DNA of 64,000 nucleotides from Microbacterium radiodurans (GTDB lineage Bacteria; Actinomycetota; Actinomycetes; Actinomycetales; Microbacteriaceae), in NCBI RefSeq assembly GCF_008710705.1, contig NZ_VYRZ01000001.1, positions 1,116,001-1,180,000 on the forward strand. Direction: 5' to 3'. Position numbers and translations under genes: made by a program. The notes beneath the pieces are model-generated. The model saw nothing but the letters and a program-made list of their open reading frames with translations. It was not told where the DNA came from and searched no databases. Shown in pieces: positions 8,950-17,739 of this stretch; the first letter of the stretch is position 1, and each line of letters starts with the position of its first letter.

Positions 8950-9864
8950 ATGAGCGAGCCCATCACATCTCCGGAATCGAACAAGCTGCTGCGCGCCGCC
9001 ATCTGGGTCGCCATCGGTGCGCTCATCGCCGCCGCCCTGGTCTGCGTCGTGTGGGTGCTGATCGGATCCGGCACGGGCATCATCGCCCGCGCCTTCCTCA
9101 CTGTTCTGCTGCTCGCGGGTTTCGCGGGCATCGCCATCCTCGAGTCGCACCTCGCGCCGAAGCGTCCCGCGTGGTTCTCGCTCACCAGCATGGTCGTGTG
9201 GGTCGTTATCCTGCTGATCGGCGCCGTGATGATCTGGCTGCCCCAGCCCGCCGGGTCGTTCGGCTGGGAGTACGAGCGGTTCATGAAGTTCCTGCTGATC
9301 GTGCTGATCCTCCAGCTCGGGATGCTGCACCTCCGCCTCTTCGCACGTGCTTATGCGCGCAACCCCACGACGTTCCTCTCCGTCGTGACCTACGTGACGA
9401 TCGCTTTCGTCGCGATCGTCGCCGTCATGCTGATCGTGCCGCTCATCGTCGAGGACTACGTCACCTTCCTGCCGATCTATTGGCGCGTCGTCGTCGCGCT
9501 CACGATCCTCGCCGCGGTCGGCACGGCGCTCGTGCCCCTCGTGAACGCGCTGCTCATGCCCCGGGCCCCGAAGCCTGTCGCGCCCGCGTGGCCGACCTAC
9601 GCCGACGGCCGCACCCCGCTGCCGGTGCTGCCCGATGGATCACCGGACTGGCAGGCCTATTACACGGGCCGTCCCACCTACCCGGCGGCGCAGCAGCAGG
9701 CCTACAGCCCGCAGGCGCCCGCGCAGGCTCCCTCGCCGCAGGCCTACCAGGGGTATCCGCCGCCCCCGGCGATTCCGGCTCAGGCCGCAGCGGCCGCCCC
9801 GCCGGCGCCGCCGGCCGCGCCGGCATCGGGCGATCGGCCCCAGCCCCCGACCGCACCGCGTTGA
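8950..9864 (+). CDS. Multi-span membrane protein with Pro/Ala/Gln-rich tail
   Basis: ATG 8950 has a good Shine-Dalgarno (GGAAGGAA). The 304-residue protein has six probable membrane spans between residues about 14 and 200. A low-complexity tail of about 100 residues follows, rich in Pro, Ala, Gln and Tyr (QQQAYSPQAPAQAPSPQAYQ), probably disordered and cytoplasmic. An opposite-strand reading frame over the tail is a compositional shadow. No family is recognised. Confidence 0.72.
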   Translation: MSEPITSPESNKLLRAAIWVAIGALIAAALVCVVWVLIGSGTGIIARAFLTVLLLAGFAGIAILESHLAPKRPAWFSLTSMVVWVVILLIGAVMIWLPQPAGSFGWEYERFMKFLLIVLILQLGMLHLRLFARAYARNPTTFLSVVTYVTIAFVAIVAVMLIVPLIVEDYVTFLPIYWRVVVALTILAAVGTALVPLVNALLMPRAPKPVAPAWPTYADGRTPLPVLPDGSPDWQAYYTGRPTYPAAQQQAYSPQAPAQAPSPQAYQGYPPPPAIPAQAAAAAPPAPPAAPASGDRPQPPTAPR

Positions 9865-9955
9865 CCGTACTGCGCTGACCGACCGCGTTCCGGAGCGAAC
9901 GGCATCCTCGCGAGGTCGCCGAACCCGGGTGGCGCGGGGCCTCGACCTCGCGGCG

Positions 9956-9961
9956 TAGCGT
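9956..9961 (+). promoter_or_regulatory. -10 box TAGCGT, leaderless type
   Basis: The hexamer ends 6 nt before the ATG at 9968. Confidence 0.5.
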
Positions 9962-9967
9962 TGAGGC

Positions 9968-10765
9968 ATGGTGGATTCCCGAGATCTCGCGACCCTGGCC
10001 GTCGACATCGCGCGCGAGGCGGGTGCGCTCGCGCGACGCCGGCGCACCGAGGGCGTCGCGATCGCCGCGACGAAATCCGCGCTCGCCGACATCGTCACCG
10101 AGGCCGACCGCGAGGTCGAGGGCCTCATCCGGGGTCGCATCGCGGCGGCGCGTCCGGAGGACGGCTTCCTCGGCGAGGAATCCGGTGCCGAGCGCGGCGC
10201 GAGCGGACTGACGTGGGTCGTCGACCCGATCGACGGCACCGTGAACTACGCCTACGGCATCCCGCACTACGCCGTGAGCATCGCCGTCGTCGAGAGGGAG
10301 CCGCGCCCGGAGGACTGGGAGGCGCTGGTCGGCGTCGTCTTCTCGCCCGCCGTCGACGAACTCTTCCGTGCCGAGCGGGGCGGGGGAGCGTGGCTGGGGG
10401 AGAGCCGCCTCGCGGTGTCGGATCCGACGGATGCCGGCGCGCTCCTGGCCACCGGGTTCGGCTACGACCCCGCGACCCATGCCGGCGACCTCGCGCGGCT
10501 CGCGCGCATCATGCCCGTGGCGCGGGACATCCGCCGCGCCGGCGCGGCATCGCTCGACCTCGCCTACGTCGCTGCCGGGCGGTTGGACGGATACGTCGAA
10601 CGCGGACTGCAGCCCTGGGACCACGCCGCCGGCGCGCTGCTGGTGCGCGAAGCGGGTGGTGTCGTGGGTGGTCTGCCGGGCGAGGCGCCGAGTCGGGCGA
10701 TGACGATCGCCGCCTCGGGCGCCCTCCATGCCGCGCTGTCGGAGAGGGTTTTCCACGAATCCTGA
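9968..10765 (+). CDS. Inositol monophosphatase family protein
   Basis: The 265-residue protein has the three metal-binding signatures of the family: FLGEESG, DPIDGTVNYAYGIP and, near the end, WDHAAGALLVREAGG. These bind the two or three magnesium ions that hydrolyse sugar or inositol monophosphates. Actinobacterial members act on myo-inositol-1-phosphate (for phosphatidylinositol), histidinol phosphate or PAP; the substrate is not decided by the sequence. It is expressed alone from a leaderless-type promoter. Confidence 0.92.
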   Translation: MVDSRDLATLAVDIAREAGALARRRRTEGVAIAATKSALADIVTEADREVEGLIRGRIAAARPEDGFLGEESGAERGASGLTWVVDPIDGTVNYAYGIPHYAVSIAVVEREPRPEDWEALVGVVFSPAVDELFRAERGGGAWLGESRLAVSDPTDAGALLATGFGYDPATHAGDLARLARIMPVARDIRRAGAASLDLAYVAAGRLDGYVERGLQPWDHAAGALLVREAGGVVGGLPGEAPSRAMTIAASGALHAALSERVFHES

Positions 10766-10900
10766 GCCGTGGATCGCATTCTCAGGCATGAGTCGTTAGT
10801 GTTTATCCGTTCGTTATCTTCGCTACCCGAGCGAAACGACGAACGAGCCTGTTGATCCTCTGCTGCGCCTTCGCGCGCGCTTTTTCGAGAGCCCTGCGAT

Positions 10901-12274
10901 TTGACTTCTGAGACCACTCCCGCCGCCGCTGCCTCCGCGCAGTCGGCCGCCGGGGCACCCGCACCCGCGGATGCGACAGGTCTCGACGAGTCTCCGGTCT
11001 CCCGGACGCCGCTGACCCGCGCGCAGTGGCGCCGGCTCGCTGCGCAGGCGGCCGAGGCCGCGGAAGCGGCGCAGGCGTCGACCGAGCCGCCGTCGGCGAC
11101 CCCGACCGACGCTGCGTCCGGCATCGACGGTGTGCGCACCGCCGAGGCCGGGGTCGAGACCGACGCCGACGCCGAGGAGATCGTTCTGACGGTCGTCGAC
11201 GGTGACGCGCGCGCCGGAGCCGAGTTCGTCGCGCCGGAGCCCCGCCGTCGCCGCTCGCGCGCAGAGAGTCATGACCACGTGCCTGCGGCGCCGGCGGGAG
11301 AATCGTTCGGCCCCGCGGCGACCGCGACATCCGGTGATGAGCCGTCTCCGGTCGACGACATCCCCGCGCCCGCGCCGCTTCCCGACGACAGCGTCGTCGA
11401 CGAGTTCGAGTTCGCCTCGCGCCTGTTCTCGTTCACCGCGCAGACCCCGGTGCAGATCGCCGCCGAGGCGATCGTCGAGCGCGAGTCGAGTGAAGCCGCC
11501 GCCGAAGCCGCCACCGCTGCCCGCGCGCGGCGCGGGCGCATCGCCCGGCGGGTGGCCACGGCATCCGTCTCCGTCGGGGCCGCCGCTGCCGTCGGCGTAC
11601 TGGCCCTCGGGCTCACGAGCCCGGCCGTCGCCGTGTTCGCCTCGGGCGACACCGGTCGCGACATCTCCGCCGACGTGACCCAGGCCGCGGCGCCGACGGT
11701 GCAGCCGGAGGAGATCCAGGCCTACGTGTCGTCGTCGACGCCGGGCGTGACATTCGACCGCAGCGAGAACTTCGACGTCACCTCGGTCTCGAAGATCGCC
11801 GCGGATTCCGGTGTGACGATCTTCGCCGGCACCTGGGTGAACGATCCGAACGCCGCGATCCAGTGGCCGTTCCCCGTGGGTGTGCCGATCTCGGCCGCGT
11901 TCGGGTCTGTCTCGTACCTGTCGGAGTTCTCGCGTCCGCACCGCGGAACCGATCTCACGCCCGGCGCCGGCGCCGAGATCCACGCGGTCGCTGCGGGCAC
12001 CGTGCGGATCGCGACGGAGGCGGGTGGCGACTACGGCGTGACCGTCGTCATCGACCACGAGGTCGACGGTCAGCTGGTCTCGACCCGGTATGGGCACATG
12101 CAGTACGGCTCGCTCGACGTGGAGGTCGGCGACACCGTCGCGGCCGGTCAGGTCATCGGCAAGGTGGGCAGCACGGGCAAGTCGACGGGGCCGCACCTGC
12201 ACCTCGAGGTGCTCCTCGGCGGTACGACGCAGACCGACCCGATCGCGTGGCTCCAGGAGCACACGGCCGGCTGA
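10901..12274 (+). CDS. M23 family peptidoglycan endopeptidase (LytM domain)
   Basis: The frame opens with TTG 10901, where the protein reads MTSETTPAAA; no strong ribosome site is seen, so the start is moderately sure. The first 200 residues are Ala/Glu/Asp-rich and probably disordered. One membrane span or signal follows (VATASVSVGAAAAVGVLALG, about residues 216-235). The C-terminal LytM domain has His347 in HRGTDL, YGHM, and HLH at 432-434, the full zinc set of active M23 peptidases. Such enzymes cut peptide cross-links in the wall during growth or division. The 135-bp upstream region is AT-richer than its surroundings and probably holds the promoter. Confidence 0.9.
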   Translation: MTSETTPAAAASAQSAAGAPAPADATGLDESPVSRTPLTRAQWRRLAAQAAEAAEAAQASTEPPSATPTDAASGIDGVRTAEAGVETDADAEEIVLTVVDGDARAGAEFVAPEPRRRRSRAESHDHVPAAPAGESFGPAATATSGDEPSPVDDIPAPAPLPDDSVVDEFEFASRLFSFTAQTPVQIAAEAIVERESSEAAAEAATAARARRGRIARRVATASVSVGAAAAVGVLALGLTSPAVAVFASGDTGRDISADVTQAAAPTVQPEEIQAYVSSSTPGVTFDRSENFDVTSVSKIAADSGVTIFAGTWVNDPNAAIQWPFPVGVPISAAFGSVSYLSEFSRPHRGTDLTPGAGAEIHAVAAGTVRIATEAGGDYGVTVVIDHEVDGQLVSTRYGHMQYGSLDVEVGDTVAAGQVIGKVGSTGKSTGPHLHLEVLLGGTTQTDPIAWLQEHTAG

Positions 12275-12304
12275 CCTCGGTTCGAATCACCGCCGGCGGG
12301 ATGG

Positions 12305-12310
12305 TATTAT
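12305..12310 (+). promoter_or_regulatory. -10-like TATTAT ahead of the tRNA-Thr/tRNA-Met pair
   Basis: TATTAT is a strongly AT-rich hexamer in GC-rich surroundings, 28 nt before the mature tRNA-Thr end. No good -35 is seen. Confidence 0.45.
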
Positions 12311-12338
12311 TTTCTGGTTGCCTGCTCGCAGGCAGCAC

Positions 12339-12410
12339 GCCCCGATAGCTCAGTGGCAGAGCACTTCCATGGTAAGGAAGGGGTCGTCAGTTCAATCCTG
12401 ACTCGGGGCT
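12339..12410 (+). tRNA. tRNA-Thr (GGT)
   Basis: The acceptor arms GCCCCGA and TCGGGGC (12403-12409) pair perfectly. The anticodon stem CTTCC/GGAAG carries the loop ATGGTAA with GGT at 12371-12373. CCA is not encoded. It is the first of a two-tRNA unit. Confidence 0.97.
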
Positions 12411-12442
12411 CGCAGCATCACCGGCGCAGCCGGATGCATCGC

Positions 12443-12516
12443 GGCAGGGTAGCTCAGTTGGTGAGAGCGCACGACTCATAATCGTGAGGTCGCGGGTTCA
12501 AGCCCCGCTCCTGCTA
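12443..12516 (+). tRNA. tRNA-Met (CAT)
   Basis: Acceptor GGCAGGG pairs with TCCTGCT with G-T at both ends. The anticodon stem CACGA/TCGTG holds loop CTCATAA with CAT at 12477-12479. The G-T first acceptor pair fits an elongator rather than an initiator tRNA. It lies 32 bp after tRNA-Thr. Confidence 0.94.
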
Positions 12517-12523
12517 CAGAACG

Positions 12524-12547
12524 AAACCCCCGCTCCGGCGGGGGTTT
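12524..12547 (+). terminator. Intrinsic terminator after tRNA-Met
   Basis: AAACCCCCGC and GCGGGGGTTT form a perfect 10-bp stem with a TCCG loop and end in TTTT. Confidence 0.88.
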
Positions 12548-12751
12548 TCCGTTGTGGCCGGGGTGGCTGATCGTGGACCCGCGCAAGTGACGCCCTCAGA
12601 GCGCGCTTGCGCGCCGTCGGGTCGGCCTCGGGACGTTGTCATCGACGGCAGACGGCTGTCCGGCGGCAGCGTCAACTCGATCGTGGGCAACCACCAGCAG
12701 GACGCCACGAGCACCCTCCCCAGGGATAGACGCAGACACGCTTCTCACAGT

Positions 12752-12767
12752 TCGTACGCATGTTCGA
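12752..12767 (+). promoter_or_regulatory. LexA/SOS-like box upstream of HNH copy 2
   Basis: TCGTAC-GCAT-GTTCGA matches the actinobacterial LexA consensus TCGAAC-N4-GTTCGA with one mismatch. It spans the first in-frame ATG (12760), which argues that translation starts further downstream. A TACTGT -10-like box overlaps its right edge. Confidence 0.5.
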
Positions 12768-12792
12768 TACTGTGTCGGTGGCCCATGGCATC

Positions 12793-14142
12793 ATGTCAGA
12801 CATGAGGACGAACCGATCGGGCAGCGACGAGGAGTCGTGGGTGCGCATCCGCGCCGAGCTCGACGGCGTGCTCGATGTGGTTCGGGCTCAGGATGCTGCC
12901 GATATCGCCCGGTTGCGCAAACTGGCCGTCCTCGGCCGTGAGGCTCTGTCGATGTCGCGCCGAAACGGGCTGCTCGGCCGCGAGACCGACATGCAGCTGC
13001 GGGCTGTCGCGGCGGAGTTCGCCGCGATCGCACGGTGCGGGGACCGTCGGGTGCAGAACGAGATCGGCCGGGCGTTGGAGATCGTCGACGGGAACCCTCT
13101 CGTGCTCGCCGCGTGGGAACAGGGCCGGCTGACGACGCGTCACGTCGACGACATCGTGAAGCTGGGGCGGAACATCCCGGACGAGAACCACGACGAGTGG
13201 CAGGAAGCCGCCATCGCGGTGGCGGAGCGGGATGTGCCCGCGCGGGTTCACGGCGCTTTGGAGTCGTTGGCGCAGCACTTCACCGCACGCACCTTCGCAG
13301 AACGCCACAAAGCGGCTGTCGCCGACCGGGGTGTGTACCTGCGGGACCTCGGCGACGGGATGTCGGAACTGACGCTCCGCGGGGCGACAACGCTGCTCGT
13401 GGCGATCGATGACCGGCTCAACCAGATGGTCGCCTCGACGATCGACGCGTCCAAGGAAGCAACTGCGGAAGCCCGTACCGCAGGTGAGGAGCACGAGGCC
13501 GACACGCGCACCCGCCAGCAGGTCCGAGCGGACGTGCTCTGCGACCTCGGCCTCACCGGCGGACCCGCCGTCGACCCCGCCCACGGAGTGGACGGGAAGA
13601 CCTCGCTCGGCGCGATCCGCGCCCGCGTGCAGCTGGTTGTGACGGCCGACACCCTTTCGGGCAAGGACGACCGCGCCGCCGAACTCGTCGGCGCCGGCCT
13701 GATCGACGCGGACACCGCCCGGACCCTCGCCGGGGACGCCACCCTGTGGGACCGGGTCTACCTCGACGCCAGAACCAAGACCGTGACCCACGTCGACCAG
13801 TACCGACCACCCGCCGCATTGCGGAGGATGCTGCAAGCCCGTGACCGGCACTGCCGGTGGCCCGGATGCCACCTCCCCGCGATCCGCTGCGAACTGGATC
13901 ACTCGATCGACCACGCCCTCGGCGGGCCGACGTGCGAGTCGAACCTGTGCAACCTGTGCCAGCGACACCATTCGATGAAGCAGTTCACCGACTGGCTCGT
14001 CCTCCAACTCGGCGGCGGGGTGATTCAGTGGACTTCCCCGACAGGCCGGGTCTACCGGGAAGACCTCCCGGTCCCGTCGGTGTGCTTCACTCCGGAGTTC
14101 ATCGCCGAGCGACCCCCACCCGAACCGGCACCGCCGTTCTGA
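12793..14142 (+). CDS. DUF222 / HNH endonuclease domain protein (13E12 type), copy 2
   Basis: ATG 12793 is preferred because the earlier ATG at 12760 lies inside the SOS-like box; ATG 12805 is also possible. The protein has about 449 residues, with an N-terminal DUF222 helical domain and the same HNH core as copy 1 (CRWPGCHLPA, ELDHSIDHALGG, LCNLCQRHH). It is inverted relative to copy 1 and about 8.4 kb away. It lies just after tRNA-Met, where many actinobacteria carry rpmG. It is probably DNA-damage inducible; its biological role is not established. Confidence 0.9.
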   Translation: MSDMRTNRSGSDEESWVRIRAELDGVLDVVRAQDAADIARLRKLAVLGREALSMSRRNGLLGRETDMQLRAVAAEFAAIARCGDRRVQNEIGRALEIVDGNPLVLAAWEQGRLTTRHVDDIVKLGRNIPDENHDEWQEAAIAVAERDVPARVHGALESLAQHFTARTFAERHKAAVADRGVYLRDLGDGMSELTLRGATTLLVAIDDRLNQMVASTIDASKEATAEARTAGEEHEADTRTRQQVRADVLCDLGLTGGPAVDPAHGVDGKTSLGAIRARVQLVVTADTLSGKDDRAAELVGAGLIDADTARTLAGDATLWDRVYLDARTKTVTHVDQYRPPAALRRMLQARDRHCRWPGCHLPAIRCELDHSIDHALGGPTCESNLCNLCQRHHSMKQFTDWLVLQLGGGVIQWTSPTGRVYREDLPVPSVCFTPEFIAERPPPEPAPPF

Positions 14143-14245
14143 GCGTCGAGGCACAGCCCTCGGTTACATCGCTCGCCTTCGCGGCTGTCGGGGCTCACGG
14201 CTCGTAGCGGCCACGCCGCGGCCGGCAGAGCAAGGTGAAAGACAA

Positions 14246-14272
14246 TGCCCCGGCACCTGGGGGGCCGGGGCA
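14246..14272 (+). terminator. Hairpin after HNH copy 2
   Basis: TGCCCCGGC and GCCGGGGCA form a perfect 9-bp stem with a 9-nt loop. There is no T-run. It lies about 100 bp after the stop codon. Confidence 0.55.
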
Positions 14273-14395
14273 CTGCGATCCGGGGGAGATCGTCGACGTC
14301 GTCCCTTCGACGCTAAGCGCTCACCGCGAGGGCGTCGAGTCGGCTCTTCGGGGGACAACGGCCGAAGACGGAGGCCGCGGCGACAGACTGAGGGT

Positions 14396-15160
14396 GTGGA
14401 ACTCTTCGTGAAGGAACGCTCCGACGCTCCCGACGGATTCTTCGAGGCCGAGGCGGCCGGTCTCCGCTGGCTTGCGGACGCGGCGGGCATACGCACCGCG
14501 CACGTCGTCGAGGTCAGCCCGGGCCGCATCGCCCTCGAGCGGATCGCGACAGGGCGACCGGATGCCGCGGCCGCCCGCGCGTTCGGAGCAGCGCTCGCCG
14601 ACACGCACGCCGCCGGCGCCGCCGCCTTCGGCGCTCCTCCGCCGGGGTGGCGCGGCGACATCTTCATCGGCCGTCGCTCGCAGCCCGCGCTACCGTCCGC
14701 GCGGTGGGGCGTGTTCTACGCCGCGCAGCGCGTGCAGCCGTTCCTCGCTCCCGCCGTCGACGCGGGCAACCTCGAAGCCCGCGATGCGGCGATCGTCGAG
14801 CGCGCGTGCGCGCGCATCGCCGAAGGAGCCTTCGACGACGGGGAGCCTCCCGCCCGTCTGCACGGTGATCTGTGGAGCGGCAACGTGCTCTGGTCGCCGC
14901 AGGGCGTCGTCGTCATCGACCCCGCCGCGCACGGCGGACATCGCGAGACGGATCTGGCGATGCTGGCGCTGTTCGGCTGCCCCCGGCTCGAGGATGTCCT
15001 CATCGCCTACGACGATCGTCGACCACTGCGCGCGGGCTGGCGCGAGCGCCTACCGGTGCATCAGCTGCATCCGCTCGCCGTCCACGCCGCCGGGCACGGG
15101 CCGGCCTACGGCGCCGCACTCGTCGACGCCGCCCGCCGCACCCTCGCGCTGGCGGGGTGA
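14396..15160 (+). CDS. Fructosamine kinase family / phosphotransferase-like kinase
   Basis: The frame starts with GTG 14396 and encodes 254 residues. The Brenner motif HGDLWSGN (about residue 158), followed by VVVIDPAAHGGHRETDLAML, matches the HxDxxxxN catalytic loop and DFG-equivalent of the fructosamine-kinase/APH fold. Family members phosphorylate ketoamines so that glycated lysines fall apart (protein repair), but bacterial members may act on other sugar-amines. It is about 30 residues shorter than typical family members at the N-terminus. A weak CAGACT -10 ends 6 nt ahead. Confidence 0.85.
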   Translation: MELFVKERSDAPDGFFEAEAAGLRWLADAAGIRTAHVVEVSPGRIALERIATGRPDAAAARAFGAALADTHAAGAAAFGAPPPGWRGDIFIGRRSQPALPSARWGVFYAAQRVQPFLAPAVDAGNLEARDAAIVERACARIAEGAFDDGEPPARLHGDLWSGNVLWSPQGVVVIDPAAHGGHRETDLAMLALFGCPRLEDVLIAYDDRRPLRAGWRERLPVHQLHPLAVHAAGHGPAYGAALVDAARRTLALAG

Positions 15161-15200
15161 GTGCGGGCCGACGATCGCGCACAGACCGTCGTCGGCGGAT

Positions 15201-16556
15201 TCAGCGCCGATGGAACGGGCACCCCCGGCCGGCCGCCGAGCCCCCGGACGCGTCGCCCGCGTCGCGCGACCCTCGCCGGCGCACCCGTCCTCCCGAGGCC
15301 GGCTTGGTGGGCAGCCGCCGTCGGTCGACCTCGAGTCCCTCGCCGCCGATCTCGATGCGCGGGTCGCTGAGTGCGGCGATCGCGGACGCGAGGCCCGCGA
15401 TCGCCAGCTTCTCGCCCGGGCATCGATGCCCCGTGGCCACGTCGGCCCCGCCGTGGGGGATGAAGGCCGCCAGGGCCTCGTAGTCGTCGACCCCGATGAA
15501 GCGCTCCGGGGCGAAGGCATCGGCGCGCTCCCACGACCTGTCGTCGAGGTCCGTGCCGAGGATGTCGAGGACGACGAGGCCGCCGGCAGGCACCTGCTGC
15601 CCATCGAACGCGATGTCCTCGACGGCACGTCCCGGAAGCATGGGCACGAACGGAGCCGTCCGCCGGACCTCCTGCGCGAACGCGACGGCGAGCGGGCCGC
15701 CGATGAGGGATCCTCGATCGGCCGTCTCCGCCGCGATCCGCTCCCGCCATTCGGGTCGGTCGTGGAGCTCCTTCGCCGCGAACGCCACGAAGCGCGCGAC
15801 CGCGATCATCGGGCGCATGCTGTTCTGCAGCTCGATGCCGGCCAGCCGGGCCGGCAGCAGCACGCCCTGCCGGTCGCGATGCCACGCCCATTCGTGCAGC
15901 GCCGTGCCGCGAGCCGGGTCGAGGTCGCCGTCGCGCACCGCCTCGACGAGACGCTGCGCGTGCCGGTCGGACCACGACCGGTTCAGCCACGCCTCGACGT
16001 ACTCGGGGGAGTAGGGGACCCCGAAGCCGTCGACGATCTGCGCGAGACGGCGCGACCAACGCGTCTTCGCGGCCGGTGTGCCCGGAAGCCCCGCCCATCG
16101 CATGATCGCCCGCCCGAAGGCGCCGACGGCGGCGTCGTAGGCGGACCGCCCGCCTCCCTCGAGCCAGGCCGTCTGCTCGTCGCGCCACTCCGTCTCGAGG
16201 AGGGGCGACAGGCGCTCGACCTGCGCGTCCTCGTAGGCGACGTCGAGGAAGGTCGCCTTGCGGTGGCGGTGATCGTCCCCGTCGAGACTGTGGACCGAGC
16301 CGTGCCCGAACAGGGTCTCCTGCACGATGCCGGGCATCGCCCCGTGGCGGTGGATCCGGGACTCGTCGTAGAACAGCCCGACGGCCTCCGCGCCGCGCGT
16401 GAGCATCGCGGGCTTCCCCAGCAGACCGAGGGGCGCGGATCGTGCACCCGAGCCGACGCGGTGCCAGATGCGCTCGCCGAACCCGTAGCCCCGGGTCAGG
16501 AGCGTCGCGGAATCATCGCTCAGGGTGCGCGCAGCGGCGCGGATCGAGGCCATCAT
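15201..16556 (-). CDS. Cytochrome P450, CYP152 (fatty-acid peroxygenase) type
   Basis: The 451-residue protein has a heme-binding loop FIPHGGADVATGHRCPGEKL with the thiolate Cys at about residue 379. In place of the usual acid-alcohol pair, the I-helix reads NSMRPMIAVARF (Arg-Pro near 248-249), the hallmark of the CYP152 peroxygenases that use H2O2 directly to hydroxylate or decarboxylate fatty acids. The closely spaced MM leaves the start open by one codon; CAGCGT ends 6 nt upstream. A basic, Gly-rich tail ending GCPFHRR extends past the P450 fold. No redox partner gene is nearby, consistent with peroxide use. Confidence 0.88.
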   Translation of the reverse strand: MMASIRAAARTLSDDSATLLTRGYGFGERIWHRVGSGARSAPLGLLGKPAMLTRGAEAVGLFYDESRIHRHGAMPGIVQETLFGHGSVHSLDGDDHRHRKATFLDVAYEDAQVERLSPLLETEWRDEQTAWLEGGGRSAYDAAVGAFGRAIMRWAGLPGTPAAKTRWSRRLAQIVDGFGVPYSPEYVEAWLNRSWSDRHAQRLVEAVRDGDLDPARGTALHEWAWHRDRQGVLLPARLAGIELQNSMRPMIAVARFVAFAAKELHDRPEWRERIAAETADRGSLIGGPLAVAFAQEVRRTAPFVPMLPGRAVEDIAFDGQQVPAGGLVVLDILGTDLDDRSWERADAFAPERFIGVDDYEALAAFIPHGGADVATGHRCPGEKLAIAGLASAIAALSDPRIEIGGEGLEVDRRRLPTKPASGGRVRRRGSRDAGDASGGSAAGRGCPFHRR

Positions 16557-16636
16557 GCGGCCACGCTGTCACGGGAGTCGCGGACGTGCGCGGGGGCGGC
16601 GTTCGCCGGACGAGTGTGATAGCGGATGCCGGTGCG

Positions 16637-17587
16637 TCAGGCCGCGGCATCCGAACGGGGATCGGGGCTCGCCGCGCCGCCCGCCTCCAGCCGAGCGGCG
16701 GCGCGGCGCAGCACAGCCGCTTCGACGAGCAGCACGCCGCCCACCGCGGTGATGCCCAGCAGAACCAGCAGCACCACGGGGACGAGGTCGCCACCGGGCG
16801 CCTGCAGGCCGCTCTCGTCCTGCCACGGCCACAGGGCCCGGAGTGAGCCGATCATGAGGCCGGTCATCGTGGCGAGCATGACCCGACGGCGGTGCTCGAG
16901 CAGCCACTGCAGCACCGAGACGAACAGGCCGAGGCCGATCATCGCGCCGAGGACGAACACCCCGAGGTAGACCAGGTCGCGCTCGTTCACGGCGGCGAGG
17001 GTCGGCGCGTACATGCCGACGGCCAGCAGCAGGAACGACCCGGACACCCCGGGCACCACGAGGGCGCAGACGGCGAAGGCGGCGGCGAGGGCGACAACCG
17101 GCAGCGGCGGTTCGAGGGGATCGACGTGCGGAAGGCTCGTCAGGGCGAAGCCGGCGATCGCGCCGAGCACGGCGACGCCGTACTCCCGTGCTCGCCAGCG
17201 GCCGCCGACCATGCGGATCGGCACGATGAGCGAGGCGATGATGAGTCCCGCGAACAGGGCGCGCGACGCGACCGGCTCGGCTTCGATCACGGGCGCCAGG
17301 ACGGCCGAGGCCACGAGCACCGCGATGATCATTCCGACACCGACGGGGAGGACCACCGCCCAGCGCACGGCGGCGAAGTGGGCGCCGGCGCGTGCGAACC
17401 CGCGCCCGCGGACTCCGTCGGCGAGGGCGGTGGCGACGCCGCGGGCGAGGCTCCCCGCCGACGCGATGAGCGTCTCGTACACGCCCACGATGAGAGCGAC
17501 AGTGCCGCCGCTGACCCCGGGGATGATCTCGACGGTTCCGATGAGAGCGCCGCGACCGGCATCCAGCAGCATGCGTGCGAACGGCAC
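16637..17587 (-). CDS. DUF368 family polytopic membrane protein
   Basis: The GTG start at 17587 is chosen because a perfect GGAGGT precedes it by five bases; this gives 316 residues rather than the longer open frame. The two repeated signatures IIPGVSGGTVALIVGVYE (near the N-terminus) and VVPGVSGSFLLLAVGMY (middle) are characteristic of DUF368, with about eight or nine membrane spans. DUF368 members (PopT-type) have been linked to undecaprenyl-phosphate translocation in some bacteria, making a lipid-carrier recycling role possible here. It is monocistronic. Confidence 0.88.
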   Translation of the reverse strand: MPFARMLLDAGRGALIGTVEIIPGVSGGTVALIVGVYETLIASAGSLARGVATALADGVRGRGFARAGAHFAAVRWAVVLPVGVGMIIAVLVASAVLAPVIEAEPVASRALFAGLIIASLIVPIRMVGGRWRAREYGVAVLGAIAGFALTSLPHVDPLEPPLPVVALAAAFAVCALVVPGVSGSFLLLAVGMYAPTLAAVNERDLVYLGVFVLGAMIGLGLFVSVLQWLLEHRRRVMLATMTGLMIGSLRALWPWQDESGLQAPGGDLVPVVLLVLLGITAVGGVLLVEAAVLRRAAARLEAGGAASPDPRSDAAA

Positions 17588-17739
17588 GGAGCACCTCCGG
17601 GGTGGGGAAAGGGGGAGCCTCCAGGGTAATCGGACGACACCGGGCGATCCTGAGGAGCGGTGCCAGCCTCGTTCTAGCGCGGCCCCGCACCCGGTGCAAG
17701 TGGCTCGACGGATTCGCCGCCCGCGCTGAGTGTGGAGGC

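Noticed and set aside
10766..10900. Possible ydaO-type c-di-AMP riboswitch before the M23 peptidase gene
   Set aside because: Some actinobacterial wall hydrolases have one, but the 135-bp region is shorter than the aptamer and lacks its conserved elements.
12517..12751. rpmG (ribosomal protein L33) after tRNA-Met
   Set aside because: I searched the short frames by eye for the L33 sequence and found none; a terminator and noncoding DNA precede the HNH gene.
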